From contig JAFSBY010000044.1 in assembly GCA_017437045.1 (NCBI GenBank), positions 62,001 through 126,000 on the forward strand: a stretch of DNA of 64,000 bases, in the 5' to 3' direction. Below the pieces are notes generated by a model that had not been told where the DNA came from, did no database searches, and saw only the letters and a program-made list of their open reading frames with translations. Positions 52,449 to 61,029 of the stretch are shown here, piece after piece. Position 1 is the stretch's first letter. Each line of letters begins with the position of its first letter. Made by a program: the position numbers and the translations under genes. Origin of the DNA: Alistipes sp. (GTDB lineage Bacteria > Bacteroidota > Bacteroidia > Bacteroidales > Rikenellaceae).

Positions 52449-53198
52449 TTACATATAAATTCCACCATTGATCGAAATCACCTCACCGGTGATGTAAGCT
52501 GCCTTGTCCGAGCAGAGGAAGGCCACCAAATCGGCCACCTCCTCGGCCTCGCCAAAGCGTGCTGCCGGGATCATCTTCTTCAATTCGGCCTCCGGCAGAT
52601 CGCTCGTCATATCCGTGCGGATAAAGCCCGGAGCAACGGCATTGACCGTAATGCGTTTCTTGGCCACCTCCGAGGCTAAAGCCTTCGTAGCGGCAATCAG
52701 ACCACCCTTGGCAGCCGAATAGTTCGTCTGGCCCGGCATACCCTTGATGCCCGAGAGCGAGACGATATTGACAATGCGACCCCACTTGGCCACAATCATA
52801 TCCTTCAGGAGCGGCTGCGTCACATGGAAGAAGCCGTCGAGGGTCGTATCGAGCACCTGGTGCCACTCCGTGCGCGGCATCCACATCATCAGGTTGTCCT
52901 TGCGGATGCCGGCATTGTTCACAATCACGGCGATGTGCTCCCCTGCGTGACGCTCTTTCCAGGCCGTCAAGGCGCTCTCCACAGCCGCAGCATCGGTTAC
53001 ATCGAAGGGCATCAACTCACCCTCCGAGCCCACCTCCTGCACACGGGCCAGGGTCTGTTCGGCCGCTGCCGTATTCGAGGCATAGTTGATCAAAATTGTA
53101 TAGCCCATCTCGGCCAATTTCACCGCTACGGCACGTCCGATTCCACGGCTTGCGCCCGTCACCAAGGCATATCTCTTCACGTCAGTCATCTCCTCCAT
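52449..53198 (-). CDS. 3-oxoacyl-ACP reductase (FabG-like SDR)
   Basis: A short-chain dehydrogenase of up to 249 residues that reduces the beta-keto group during polyene chain extension (ApeQ-like). Motifs: cofactor loop ALVTGASRGIGRAV, NNAGIRKD, the active-site Ser and Tyr/Lys in SLSGIKGMPGQTNYSAAKGG, and PGFIRTDMT. The first ATG directly follows the lyase stop. However, a GGAGGAG ribosome site sits 9 bases before a GTG at residue 7, and starting there gives the usual MKRYALVTG N terminus, so translation may begin at 53180. Confidence 0.92.
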   Translation of the reverse strand: MEEMTDVKRYALVTGASRGIGRAVAVKLAEMGYTILINYASNTAAAEQTLARVQEVGSEGELMPFDVTDAAAVESALTAWKERHAGEHIAVIVNNAGIRKDNLMMWMPRTEWHQVLDTTLDGFFHVTQPLLKDMIVAKWGRIVNIVSLSGIKGMPGQTNYSAAKGGLIAATKALASEVAKKRITVNAVAPGFIRTDMTSDLPEAELKKMIPAARFGEAEEVADLVAFLCSDKAAYITGEVISINGGIYM

Positions 53199-54710
53199 CT
53201 ATGCTTTTAACATCGCCATCAGGCTTTCGATTTCACGATATTTGGGCGTATCCTCCACAAAGGCAGGCACCAAGGCACGCACGCGATCGTAGAGGGCGCG
53301 CGTAGCGGGCGCGAGCTGATCGGCAATCTGCAGGCAATCCACCGCCTGAGCCAACGCCATCATGTGGATGGCCATCACCTGGTAGCCATTCTCAATCACA
53401 CGCTGGCACAGCAGCGCCGAGTTCGTACCCATGCTCACCACATCTTGGTTGTCGTTGTTGTTCGGGATCGAGTGCACATACATCGGATTCGACAGCGTTT
53501 GACACTCGGCCGTCGTCGAGGTTGCCGTAAACTGCGAGGCCTGCAAACCATAGTTCAGACCCAGCACACCCAGATTGACAAACGGAGGCAGGATGCCGTT
53601 GATCCGATCGTGGAACAGGTAGTTCATCTGACGCTCGACCAGCATCGTGAGCTTCGTCACGGCAATCTTGAGTTTATCCATCTCGAACGAGACATAGTCA
53701 CCGTGGAAATTGCCACCGTGGATCACCGTCTGCTGCTCGGGATCGACAATCGGGTTATCATCGGCTGCATTGAGTTCCTCGAACAGCACCTCGCGCGTAT
53801 GGGCCATCGTGTCGTAGATCGGGCCCAGGATCTGCGGAATGCAACGCAACGAGTAGTAGGGCTGCACCTTGTGTTCGAAGGTCTGCTGCTCGTGGCGGTG
53901 GTAAAGTTCCGCCTCGCGGCTCAACAGACGCTCACTGCCGGCAGCCAACGCACGCATGCGTGCAGCTACCTCCTGCTGACCCTTGTGGTGTTTCAGCGCA
54001 TTGAGTTTCTCCGACATCAGGTCGTCATACGACGCGGCAATCTCGTTCATCAGCACCGAGGCAATCAAGCCCCAATCGGCCAACTTCTCGGCCGCAAGCA
54101 GGTTCACCAGACCGATACCGGTCATCACAGCCGTACCGTTCGTCACGGCCAAACCCTCGCGGACAAACATCTGCAGCGGCTCCACGCCCAGCTCGTTCAG
54201 CACCTCGGCCGTCGAGCGACGCTCGCCCTGATAGAAGACCTCACCCTCGCCGATCAACGCCAAAGCTAAGTGTGCCAACTGCACCAAATCGCCGCTTGCA
54301 CCCACGCTGCCATGTTGCGGGATCACGGGGTAAATCTTGCGGTTCAGGAACTCGACCAGCAGGTCGATCGTGCGGATATGCACACCCGAATGGGCCTGCA
54401 GGAAGGTCATCAAGCGGGCGATCATCGCGGCGCGCACGCACACCTCGGGCAACGGCTCGCCGGCACCGGTCGAGTGGCTGCGGATGATGTTGTACTGCAA
54501 GGCATTCAGATCCTCGTCATTGATGCGCCATTGCGCCATCGGGCCGAAACCCGTATTGATGCCGTAGATCACCTTATCCTTCGAGAAGCTCTCCAAAAAG
54601 CTATAACACGCCTCCACTTGCCGGCGCGTTGCGGCATCTATTTCGATCCACTCTTCTGCTCGGAGCATCTGCTCGAACTCCGAAGCTGAAATATGTGCGG
54701 TTATCTTCAT
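53199..54710 (-). CDS. tyrosine ammonia-lyase (FjTAL-like, MIO enzyme)
   Basis: A 503-residue aromatic ammonia-lyase that makes p-coumarate, the starter of aryl polyenes, from tyrosine. The MIO cofactor forms from Ala138-Ser139-Gly140 (GSVGASGDLVQLAH), and catalytic Tyr49 lies in VIYGINTGFG. NIIRSHSTGAGEPLP, GEGEVFYQGERR, GGNFHGDYVSFEMDKLKI and MYVHSIPNNNDNQD closely resemble the characterised Flavobacterium johnsoniae tyrosine lyase as I recall it. No histidine-degradation genes are near, arguing against HutH. First gene of the 20-gene operon, 58 bases after the -7 box at 54768-54775. Confidence 0.9.
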   Translation of the reverse strand: MKITAHISASEFEQMLRAEEWIEIDAATRRQVEACYSFLESFSKDKVIYGINTGFGPMAQWRINDEDLNALQYNIIRSHSTGAGEPLPEVCVRAAMIARLMTFLQAHSGVHIRTIDLLVEFLNRKIYPVIPQHGSVGASGDLVQLAHLALALIGEGEVFYQGERRSTAEVLNELGVEPLQMFVREGLAVTNGTAVMTGIGLVNLLAAEKLADWGLIASVLMNEIAASYDDLMSEKLNALKHHKGQQEVAARMRALAAGSERLLSREAELYHRHEQQTFEHKVQPYYSLRCIPQILGPIYDTMAHTREVLFEELNAADDNPIVDPEQQTVIHGGNFHGDYVSFEMDKLKIAVTKLTMLVERQMNYLFHDRINGILPPFVNLGVLGLNYGLQASQFTATSTTAECQTLSNPMYVHSIPNNNDNQDVVSMGTNSALLCQRVIENGYQVMAIHMMALAQAVDCLQIADQLAPATRALYDRVRALVPAFVEDTPKYREIESLMAMLKA

Positions 54711-54767
54711 CTTAATCGTTCAATCTATCGTTTTCGGAGTGCACCAAACTTCACCCCAAATGAACTA

Positions 54768-54799
54768 CAAAGGTACAACATAAAACACAATCTCACAAA
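54768..54799 (-). promoter_or_regulatory. Bacteroidetes-type promoter for the aryl-polyene operon
   Basis: On the minus strand TTTG (54796-54799), a 20-base spacer and TACCTTTG (54768-54775). Predicted leader of about 50 bases. No other promoter of this quality was found in the 21.7-kb operon. Confidence 0.75.
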
Positions 54800-54889
54800 C
54801 TTTTTGGCACATTTTCCCCGCTTTTCGTCAGATTCGCAAATACGTCCAACCCGACACCGACCTCCTCGCAAGAAAAGTTGCGCGAATGC

Positions 54890-54920
54890 TTGTCATTTCC
54901 ACAAAAAAAACCTATTTTTG
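54890..54920 (+). promoter_or_regulatory. Bacteroidetes-type promoter for the sugar oxidation operon
   Basis: TTG at 54890-54892, a 20-base spacer and TATTTTTG at 54913-54920. It is back to back with the aryl-polyene promoter, with about 90 bases between the two -33 elements. Confidence 0.7.
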
Positions 54921-54961
54921 TTCTATTATAGCGTAATTCGTCAAACTTAATAACCAACCTT

Positions 54962-55894
54962 ATGAAATTCAACGAAATCGGAAAAACGGGCATGAAGGTC
55001 TCAGCCCTGAGCTTTGGTGCTTCGTCGCTGGGCAGCGTCTTCCGCTCCACGCGCGAAAGCGAAGCCCTCGAGGCGGTCTATACGGCCATCGAGGGAGGGA
55101 TGAACTTCATCGACGTATCGCCCTACTACGGCCACTACAAGGCCGAGACGGTACTCGGCAAAGCCCTGCGCAACATTCCACGCGACAAATATTATCTTTC
55201 GACCAAGGTGGGTCGCTACGGCCAGGATGGCGTGAACACGTGGGACTACTCGGCCAAACGCGCCCAGGAGAGTGTCTATGAGAGTATGGAGCGTCTGGGT
55301 ATTGACCACATCGACCTGATCAACGTCCACGACGTGGAGTTTGCCGATCTGAATCAAGTAGTCGAGGAGACCCTGCCGGCTCTGGTCGAGCTGCGCGAGA
55401 AGGGCATCGTAAGCCACGTAGGCATCACCGACCTGCAACTCGAAAACCTCAAATGGGTGATCGAGCATGTACCCGAAGGGACGGTCGAGAGCGTGCTCAA
55501 CTTCTGCCACTACTGCCTCTGCGACGACAAAATCGTCGATTTCCTCGACTTCTTCGAGGCGCACAACGTCGGCATCATCAGCGCATCGCCCCTCTCGATG
55601 GGTCTGCTTTCGCAGCGCGGTGTACCCGATTGGCACCCGGCACCCAAACCGCTCGTCGAGGCCTGCAAAAAGGCCGCCGAGCACTGCACGGCCAAGGGTT
55701 ACCCGATCGAGAAGCTCGCCATGCAGTTTGCCCTCTCGAACGACCGCATCGCCACGACGCTCTTCAGCTCGGCCAACCCCGAGAACGTGAAGAAGAACTT
55801 AGCCTTCATCGAAGAGCCGATCGATTGGCAGCTGGTCGAGGAGGTACGCGAAATCATCGGCGACCAGCAGCGCGTAAGCTGGGCCAACTCCTAA
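54962..55894 (+). CDS. aldo/keto reductase, L-fucose/L-galactose dehydrogenase-like
   Basis: A 310-residue (beta/alpha)8 NAD(P)-dependent oxidoreductase. Catalytic residues follow the AKR pattern: Asp and Tyr in NFIDVSPYYGHYKAE, Lys in YLSTKVGRYG and His in INVHDVE. The C terminus has the cofactor block TLFSSANPENVKKNL. It closely resembles the galactose/fucose dehydrogenase branch. It is followed by a lactonase-like gene (13 bases) and a zinc dehydrogenase (29 bases), so the likely reaction is oxidation of an aldose C1 to a lactone. Confidence 0.83.
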   Translation: MKFNEIGKTGMKVSALSFGASSLGSVFRSTRESEALEAVYTAIEGGMNFIDVSPYYGHYKAETVLGKALRNIPRDKYYLSTKVGRYGQDGVNTWDYSAKRAQESVYESMERLGIDHIDLINVHDVEFADLNQVVEETLPALVELREKGIVSHVGITDLQLENLKWVIEHVPEGTVESVLNFCHYCLCDDKIVDFLDFFEAHNVGIISASPLSMGLLSQRGVPDWHPAPKPLVEACKKAAEHCTAKGYPIEKLAMQFALSNDRIATTLFSSANPENVKKNLAFIEEPIDWQLVEEVREIIGDQQRVSWANS

Positions 55895-55907
55895 ATCAAC
55901 GTCAAGG

Positions 55908-56831
55908 ATGGATTACAAGATTATTGATGCGCACGCCCACCTATGGCTGCGTCAAGATGCCGAGTGGAACGGCAAGCGAATCCTGACGCTCGAGAACGGC
56001 CGTTCGCACTTCCTGGGCGAGGAGGTGCAGATGATACCGCCCTTCATGATCGACGGACGCAACTCGGCCGAGGTCTTCCTCTCGAACATGAACTACGCGC
56101 AGGTGTCGGCAGCCGTCATCACGCAGGAGTATATCGACGGCCTGCAAAACGACTACCTCGAGGAGGTCATGCAGCGTTATCCCGACCGTTTCTTCTGCTG
56201 CGGCATGTGCGACTACTTCCGTGACGATCTGCTTGAGCAGGCACGTGCGCTCTATGCGCGTGGTTTCCGAGCCATCAAGATTCCGGCCAACCGACTCAAG
56301 ACCGATGCCGTGACCGTCGAGCTGACCGAGCCCAAGATGGTGGCACTCTTCGACTGGATGGAGCAAAACGGCGTGATGCTCTCGATCGACCTGGACGACG
56401 ATCTGCGTCAGATCGGTCAATGCGAGGAGATCATCCAGCAGCATCCGCAGCTCAAGGTTGCCATCGGTCACTTCGGCATGGCCACCTACCCCACCTTCCT
56501 CGACCAGGTACGATTGGCGCGTTACCCGAACGTCATGATCGAGTCGGGCGGCATCACGTGGCTCTATAACAGCGAGTTCTACCCCTTCCACGGAGCTATT
56601 CGGGCTATCCGTCAGGCGGCTGACGAGGTGGGTTGGGAGAAGCTCATGTGGGGGTCGGACTATCCGCGCACGATCACAGCCATCACCTATCGCATGTCCT
56701 ACGACTTCGTCTCGAAATCGAACGAATTGACCGAGCGTGAAAAGGCGATGTTCCTGGGCGAAAATGCCGCGCGATTCTATGGATTTAAGTCGCTCATAGA
56801 GTTGCCCTATATCAAGAATATGTCAGAGTAA
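55908..56831 (+). CDS. amidohydrolase-2 family protein, candidate sugar lactonase
   Basis: A 307-residue TIM-barrel metal hydrolase. The N-terminal metal motif is IIDAHAHLW, further barrel ligands lie in AIGHFGM, and the C-terminal Asp is in MWGSDYPRT. These are the ligands of the COG2159/COG3618 amidohydrolase group that includes L-fucono- and rhamnono-lactonases. With an aldose dehydrogenase upstream and an alcohol dehydrogenase downstream, hydrolysis of an aldonolactone is the simplest reading. A decarboxylase of the same superfamily is possible. Confidence 0.78.
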   Translation: MDYKIIDAHAHLWLRQDAEWNGKRILTLENGRSHFLGEEVQMIPPFMIDGRNSAEVFLSNMNYAQVSAAVITQEYIDGLQNDYLEEVMQRYPDRFFCCGMCDYFRDDLLEQARALYARGFRAIKIPANRLKTDAVTVELTEPKMVALFDWMEQNGVMLSIDLDDDLRQIGQCEEIIQQHPQLKVAIGHFGMATYPTFLDQVRLARYPNVMIESGGITWLYNSEFYPFHGAIRAIRQAADEVGWEKLMWGSDYPRTITAITYRMSYDFVSKSNELTEREKAMFLGENAARFYGFKSLIELPYIKNMSE

Positions 56832-56860
56832 AAAAAGCACAAAATAAAGTAATTACAGCG

Positions 56861-57880
56861 ATGAAAGCAGTACAAATCGTGGCCCCGTCCGAGATGCGGG
56901 TCGTAGAGGTAGAGCAGCCGACCCCCAAGGCGGGCGAGGTGCTCGTAAAGATGTGTTATGTAGGCTATTGCGGGTCGGACCTAAACACCTATCTGGGTCG
57001 CAACCCGATGGTGCAGCTGCCCGTCATTCCGGGTCATGAGATCGGTGGCCAGATCGCCCAGCTGGGTGAGGGTGTCCCCGCCTCGCTCACCGTGGGACAG
57101 ACCGTCACGATCAATCCCTACACGAATTGCGGCACCTGCGCCTCGTGTCTGGCCGGTCGCGTAAATGCCTGCCAATTCAACCAGACGCTCGGCGTGCAAC
57201 GCAACGGTGCCATGTCCGAGTATATCGTCGTGCCCTGGCAGAAGGTGATTCCGGCCGATGGCGTATCGTCCCGCGATGCAGCCCTGATCGAGCCGATGAG
57301 TGTCGGTTTCCATGCCGTGGATCGTGCCCAGGTGACCGATTTGGATGTCGTGATGGTGATCGGTTGTGGCATGATTGGCGTCGGAGCCATTGTGCGTGCC
57401 GCCCTGCGCGGTGCAACGGTCATTGCAGCCGATATCGACGACGAGAAGTTGGCTTTAGCACGCGAGCTGGGTGCCAAGCATGTGGTCAATACGATGAGCG
57501 AGGATGTACACGCCCGCCTGCAGGAGCTGACCGGAGGCCACGGGCCGAATGTCGTGATCGAGGCCGTAGGTTCGCCCGTGACCTATGTCATGGCGGTCGA
57601 TGAGGTGGCCTTTGCCGGACGTGTCGTCTGCATCGGCTATGCCAAAAACAACGTGGAGTTCCAGACGAAGCTCTTCGTGCAGAAGGAGCTCGATATCCGT
57701 GGCTCGCGCAACGCCATGCCGTCGGATTTCCGCGCCGTGATTCGTTTCCTCGACGAGCATCCAACCTTCCCCAAAGAGCGTCTCATCTCGGCCATCGGCA
57801 CCCCCGAAACAGCCGAGCAGGTGATGAAGCAGTGGGCTGAGGCTCCGGGCAAGGTATTCCGTATCTTGGTGGAGTTCTAA
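56861..57880 (+). CDS. zinc-dependent MDR alcohol dehydrogenase, sugar acid type
   Basis: A 339-residue medium-chain dehydrogenase. Catalytic zinc ligands are Cys in GYCGSDLNTY, the His-Glu pair in IPGHEIGGQI and the later Glu in LIEPMSVGFHA. Structural zinc cysteines lie in NCGTCASCLAGRVNAC. The NAD-binding loop is VIGCGMIGVGA, with Asp in IAADIDDEK favouring NAD. It resembles L-galactonate-5-dehydrogenase and sorbitol/threonine dehydrogenases. It would oxidise the aldonate or its keto-deoxy product. No dehydratase or aldolase is in the operon. A terminator follows after 17 bases. Confidence 0.85.
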   Translation: MKAVQIVAPSEMRVVEVEQPTPKAGEVLVKMCYVGYCGSDLNTYLGRNPMVQLPVIPGHEIGGQIAQLGEGVPASLTVGQTVTINPYTNCGTCASCLAGRVNACQFNQTLGVQRNGAMSEYIVVPWQKVIPADGVSSRDAALIEPMSVGFHAVDRAQVTDLDVVMVIGCGMIGVGAIVRAALRGATVIAADIDDEKLALARELGAKHVVNTMSEDVHARLQELTGGHGPNVVIEAVGSPVTYVMAVDEVAFAGRVVCIGYAKNNVEFQTKLFVQKELDIRGSRNAMPSDFRAVIRFLDEHPTFPKERLISAIGTPETAEQVMKQWAEAPGKVFRILVEF

Positions 57881-57897
57881 CAACTATCTATCCATCA

Positions 57898-57936
57898 AAA
57901 AGGGGCTGTCTGAAATGATATCAGACAGCCCCTTTT
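57898..57936. terminator. bidirectional intrinsic terminator
   Basis: A 16-bp stem AAAAGGGGCTGTCTGA with its complement around aatgata, with A/T runs on both sides, between convergent operons. Confidence 0.9.
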
Positions 57937-57954
57937 GATTGGGTGGCAGTTCGA

Positions 57955-59262
57955 CTACTCCCACTCGATCGTAGCACTCGGTTTCGGCGAGAGATCGTAG
58001 CAGACACGATTCACATTGGGCACCTCGGCCAAGATGCGGTTGGCAATCTTATGCAGCACAGGCCACTCGATCTCCTCGATCGTAGCGGTCATGGCATCGA
58101 CCGTATTGACGGCACGGATGATCACCGGCCAATCATACGAGCGAGCATTGTTGCGCACGCCCACAGACTTAAAGTCCGGCACGAGCGTGAAGTACTGCCA
58201 AACCTTCTTATCGAGACCGGCATTTTTGAACTCCTCACGCAGAATAGCATCCGACTCACGCACAGCCTCCAGACGGTCGCGCGTAATGGCACCCAGACAG
58301 CGCACACCCAGACCCGGACCCGGGAAGGGCTGACGATAGACCATATCGTAGGGCAGGCCCAGCTCCACGCCGCAGGCACGCACCTCATCCTTAAACAACT
58401 GACGCAGCGGCTCGACCAGCTCGAACTGCAGATCCTCCGGCAGACCACCTACGTTGTGGTGGCTCTTGACCATCTTGGCCGTCTTCGTACCACTCTCCAC
58501 AATATCGGGATAGATCGTACCCTGACCCAAGAAATCAACGCCGTCCAACTTACGAGCCTCCTCCTCAAACAGGCGGATAAACTCCCCGCCGATGATCTTA
58601 CGCTTCTGCTCGGGATCCTCCACGCCCTCGAGTTTGGTCAGGAAACGCTCCGTAGCATCGACATAGATCAAGTTGGCATTGAGCTGATTGCGGAAGACCT
58701 CAACCACATCCTCCGACTCGCCCTTGCGCATCAGACCGTGGTTCACGTGTACGCAGACCAGCTGATCGCCAATCGCCTTCAGCAGCAGTGCTGCCAGCAC
58801 CGACGAATCAACACCTCCCGAAAGGGCCAACAAGACCTTCTTGTCACCCACCTGGCGGCGTACCAGCTCAACCTGGTCGTCGATGAAGTTCTTCATGTTC
58901 CAATTCGTCTCGGCCTTGCAAACCTCAAAGACAAACGAACGCACAGCCTCCTTCACGGCCTCCATATCGCTTCCAAAGGCGGGCAGTTTTACCTCGCAAC
59001 GAGCCTTCTCATGACCTGCAGCCATGATGGGCAGCCCCGTCTCGTAGATTTCGGGTAGCACGTCGATCTCCACACCGTCGATCACATTGTTCGGACCTCC
59101 GTTGATCACTACACCCTTCACACCGGGCAGAGCCTTCAACTCGGCAGCCGTAATGTCGTGGGGATAGATCTCGCTATAAACGCCCAAATCACGGATGGCA
59201 CGTGCCAAAACCGTATTTTCATGACTCCCCAGATCGAGGATCACAATCATATCCTGCTTCAT
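57955..59262 (-). CDS. guaA: GMP synthase with a truncated, Cys-less glutaminase domain
   Basis: Aminates XMP to GMP. The ATP-pyrophosphatase half is complete: PP-loop LALSGGVDSSVL (148-153), KRKIIGGEFIRLF, GQGTIYPDIVES, the FPGPGLGVR lid region and the dimer tail PKPSATIEWE. The N-terminal glutamine amidotransferase is only about 85 residues (VILDLGSHENTVLARAIRDL, VVINGGPNNVIDG, GLPIMAAGHEKA) instead of about 200. The GICYGMQ nucleophile segment and the His-Glu pair are missing, giving 435 residues versus about 515-525. It must use free ammonia or a separate glutaminase. It lies 130 bases downstream of guaB. Confidence 0.9.
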   Translation of the reverse strand: MKQDMIVILDLGSHENTVLARAIRDLGVYSEIYPHDITAAELKALPGVKGVVINGGPNNVIDGVEIDVLPEIYETGLPIMAAGHEKARCEVKLPAFGSDMEAVKEAVRSFVFEVCKAETNWNMKNFIDDQVELVRRQVGDKKVLLALSGGVDSSVLAALLLKAIGDQLVCVHVNHGLMRKGESEDVVEVFRNQLNANLIYVDATERFLTKLEGVEDPEQKRKIIGGEFIRLFEEEARKLDGVDFLGQGTIYPDIVESGTKTAKMVKSHHNVGGLPEDLQFELVEPLRQLFKDEVRACGVELGLPYDMVYRQPFPGPGLGVRCLGAITRDRLEAVRESDAILREEFKNAGLDKKVWQYFTLVPDFKSVGVRNNARSYDWPVIIRAVNTVDAMTATIEEIEWPVLHKIANRILAEVPNVNRVCYDLSPKPSATIEWE

Positions 59263-59318
59263 ATTGTTGTTAATCTTTTAATGTATTAAATTACGTCTCA
59301 TTCACCTTAAAAGCAATT

Positions 59319-59366
59319 CAGCTCACAAAACGGCGCACCGGGTTAGGTGTTCGGATTCGTGAGCTG
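59319..59366. promoter_or_regulatory. inverted repeat in the guaB-guaA gap
   Basis: CAGCTCAC (59319-59326) pairs with GTGAGCTG (59359-59366) across 32 bases that can form a further small CACC/GGTG stem. A T-run follows on the plus side and an A/T-rich stretch on the minus (transcribed) side. It may be a weak terminator or RNA element between guaB and guaA. No known riboswitch core was recognised. Confidence 0.4.
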
Positions 59367-59392
59367 AAGCATTTTTCATATCGTCTGGTAGT

Positions 59393-60871
59393 TTATCGTT
59401 CGCTGGAGTAGTTCGGAGCCTCACGCGTGATGGCTACATCGTGCGGGTGACTCTCCTGCATGCCCGAAGCCGTGATGCGGATAAACTTAGCTTGCTGCAA
59501 CGTCGGGATATCCTTTGCTCCGCAGTAACCCATACCCGAGCGCAGACCTCCGATCAGCTGGAAGACCGTCTCGCTCAACGTACCCTTATAGGGCACACGG
59601 GCCACGATACCTTCGGGCACCAACTTATTGATGTTCCCCTCGCAACCCTTCTGGAAGTAGCGGTCGGCCGAACCTGCCTTCATGGCGTCGATCGACCCCA
59701 TGCCGCGATACGACTTAAACTTACGACCGTTGAAGATGATCGTCTCACCCGGAGCCTCCTCCGTACCGGCAAACATCGAGCCGACCATCACCGAATCACC
59801 ACCGGCCGCCAGCGCCTTCACAATATCGCCCGAGTAGCGCAAACCGCCATCAGCAATCACCGGCACCCCGGCCTTCTTGGCCTCCTGGGCTGCGGCATAG
59901 ATGGCCGAGAGCTGCGGCACACCCACACCGGCAATGATGCGAGTCGTACAGATCGAGCCCGGGCCGATACCGACCTTCACGCCATCGGCACCCGCCTCGA
60001 TGAGGAACTTGGCAGCCTCAGCCGTAGCAATGTTACCGGCCACCACGTCGAGTTGGGGATATTTTGCTTTGATCTCGCGCAACTTGCGGGCGATGTTGGC
60101 CGAGTGGCCATGTGCCGAGTCAAGCACGACGGCATCGACACCCTCGGCTACCAGCGCATCCACGCGCAGCATGGCATCTTCGGTGATACCGACACCGGCA
60201 GCTACGCGCAAACGGCCCATCTTATCCTTGCAGGCATTCGGATGGTCCTGAATCTTCGTAATATCTTTATAGGTGATCAGACCCACCAGCTTACCCTCAT
60301 TGTTCACGACGGGCAGTTTCTCGATCTTCGAGCCCAGGAGCACATCTTTGGCATTCTCCAGGTCGGTCGAATGGGTCGTCACGAGCTTATCGCCCGGAGT
60401 CATCACATCGCCAATGAGGCGATTCATGTCGCGCTGGAAGCGCAGGTCACGGTTCGTCACGATGCCGATCAGAATCTTATTCTCATCGACCACCGGAATA
60501 CCGCCGATCTTATTTTCGTGCATCAGCTGCAGCGCATCGCCCACCGTAGCCTCCTTTGAGATGGTCACCGGATCGTAGATCATACCATTCTCGGCACGCT
60601 TCACGCGACGCACATGAGCCGCCTGCTCGGCGATCGTCATATTCTTGTGGATCACACCGATACCGCCCTCACGTGCCAAAGCAATGGCCAGCGGAGCCTC
60701 CGTCACGGTGTCCATGGCGGCCGAGACGATCGGAATGTTCAGCATGATATTTCGCGAGAAACGAGTTTGCGTAGAAACCTCTCGCGGCAACACTTCGGAA
60801 TAGGCAGGAACGAGCAGCACGTCGTCGAAAGTCAAGCCTTCGGGCTGCACTCTTTCATCGATAAAAGACAT
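59393..60871 (-). CDS. guaB: inosine-5'-monophosphate dehydrogenase
   Basis: A 492-residue enzyme oxidising IMP to XMP, the step before GuaA. The N-terminal barrel half ([18 protein letters not shown]) is followed by two CBS domains (about 95-210; [34 protein letters not shown]) and the barrel again with the catalytic Cys loop [34 protein letters not shown] and the flap with RGMGSIDAM. The open frame extends 36 bases upstream. The ATG at 60871 (MSFIDERV) is preferred because a TACTTTTG box at 60895-60902 would place transcription start downstream of the earlier ATG. Confidence 0.95.
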   Translation of the reverse strand: MSFIDERVQPEGLTFDDVLLVPAYSEVLPREVSTQTRFSRNIMLNIPIVSAAMDTVTEAPLAIALAREGGIGVIHKNMTIAEQAAHVRRVKRAENGMIYDPVTISKEATVGDALQLMHENKIGGIPVVDENKILIGIVTNRDLRFQRDMNRLIGDVMTPGDKLVTTHSTDLENAKDVLLGSKIEKLPVVNNEGKLVGLITYKDITKIQDHPNACKDKMGRLRVAAGVGITEDAMLRVDALVAEGVDAVVLDSAHGHSANIARKLREIKAKYPQLDVVAGNIATAEAAKFLIEAGADGVKVGIGPGSICTTRIIAGVGVPQLSAIYAAAQEAKKAGVPVIADGGLRYSGDIVKALAAGGDSVMVGSMFAGTEEAPGETIIFNGRKFKSYRGMGSIDAMKAGSADRYFQKGCEGNINKLVPEGIVARVPYKGTLSETVFQLIGGLRSGMGYCGAKDIPTLQQAKFIRITASGMQESHPHDVAITREAPNYSSER

Positions 60872-60894
60872 AATGAACGCGTTTTTGTTGCCTG

Positions 60895-60902
60895 CAAAAG
60901 TA
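60895..60902 (-). promoter_or_regulatory. candidate -7 box for guaB
   Basis: TACTTTTG on the minus strand, 24 bases before the chosen ATG. A -33 TTG at standard spacing is not seen. The rest of 60872-61122 is AT-rich with the terminator at 61030. Confidence 0.45.
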
Positions 60903-61029
60903 GTCATTTTTTCGGAATCTACCTAATCTACAACTCCCCCACGGCAAAAAAAATATAAACATTTTTTCATCAGCCCGAGAGTTCCCCTTATTTTCGGTTC
61001 GTCCATCCCCTCGCCCGACCAAATACAGA

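Noticed and set aside
53199-54710. Histidine ammonia-lyase for histidine degradation (hutH)
   Set aside because: No hutU, hutI or formiminotransferase gene nearby. The sequence matches tyrosine lyase of Flavobacterium, and it heads an aryl-polyene operon.
32989-54710. Recently transferred genomic island
   Set aside because: Codon use and GC of the operon look like the neighbouring housekeeping genes. No integrase, tRNA or direct-repeat boundary was found.
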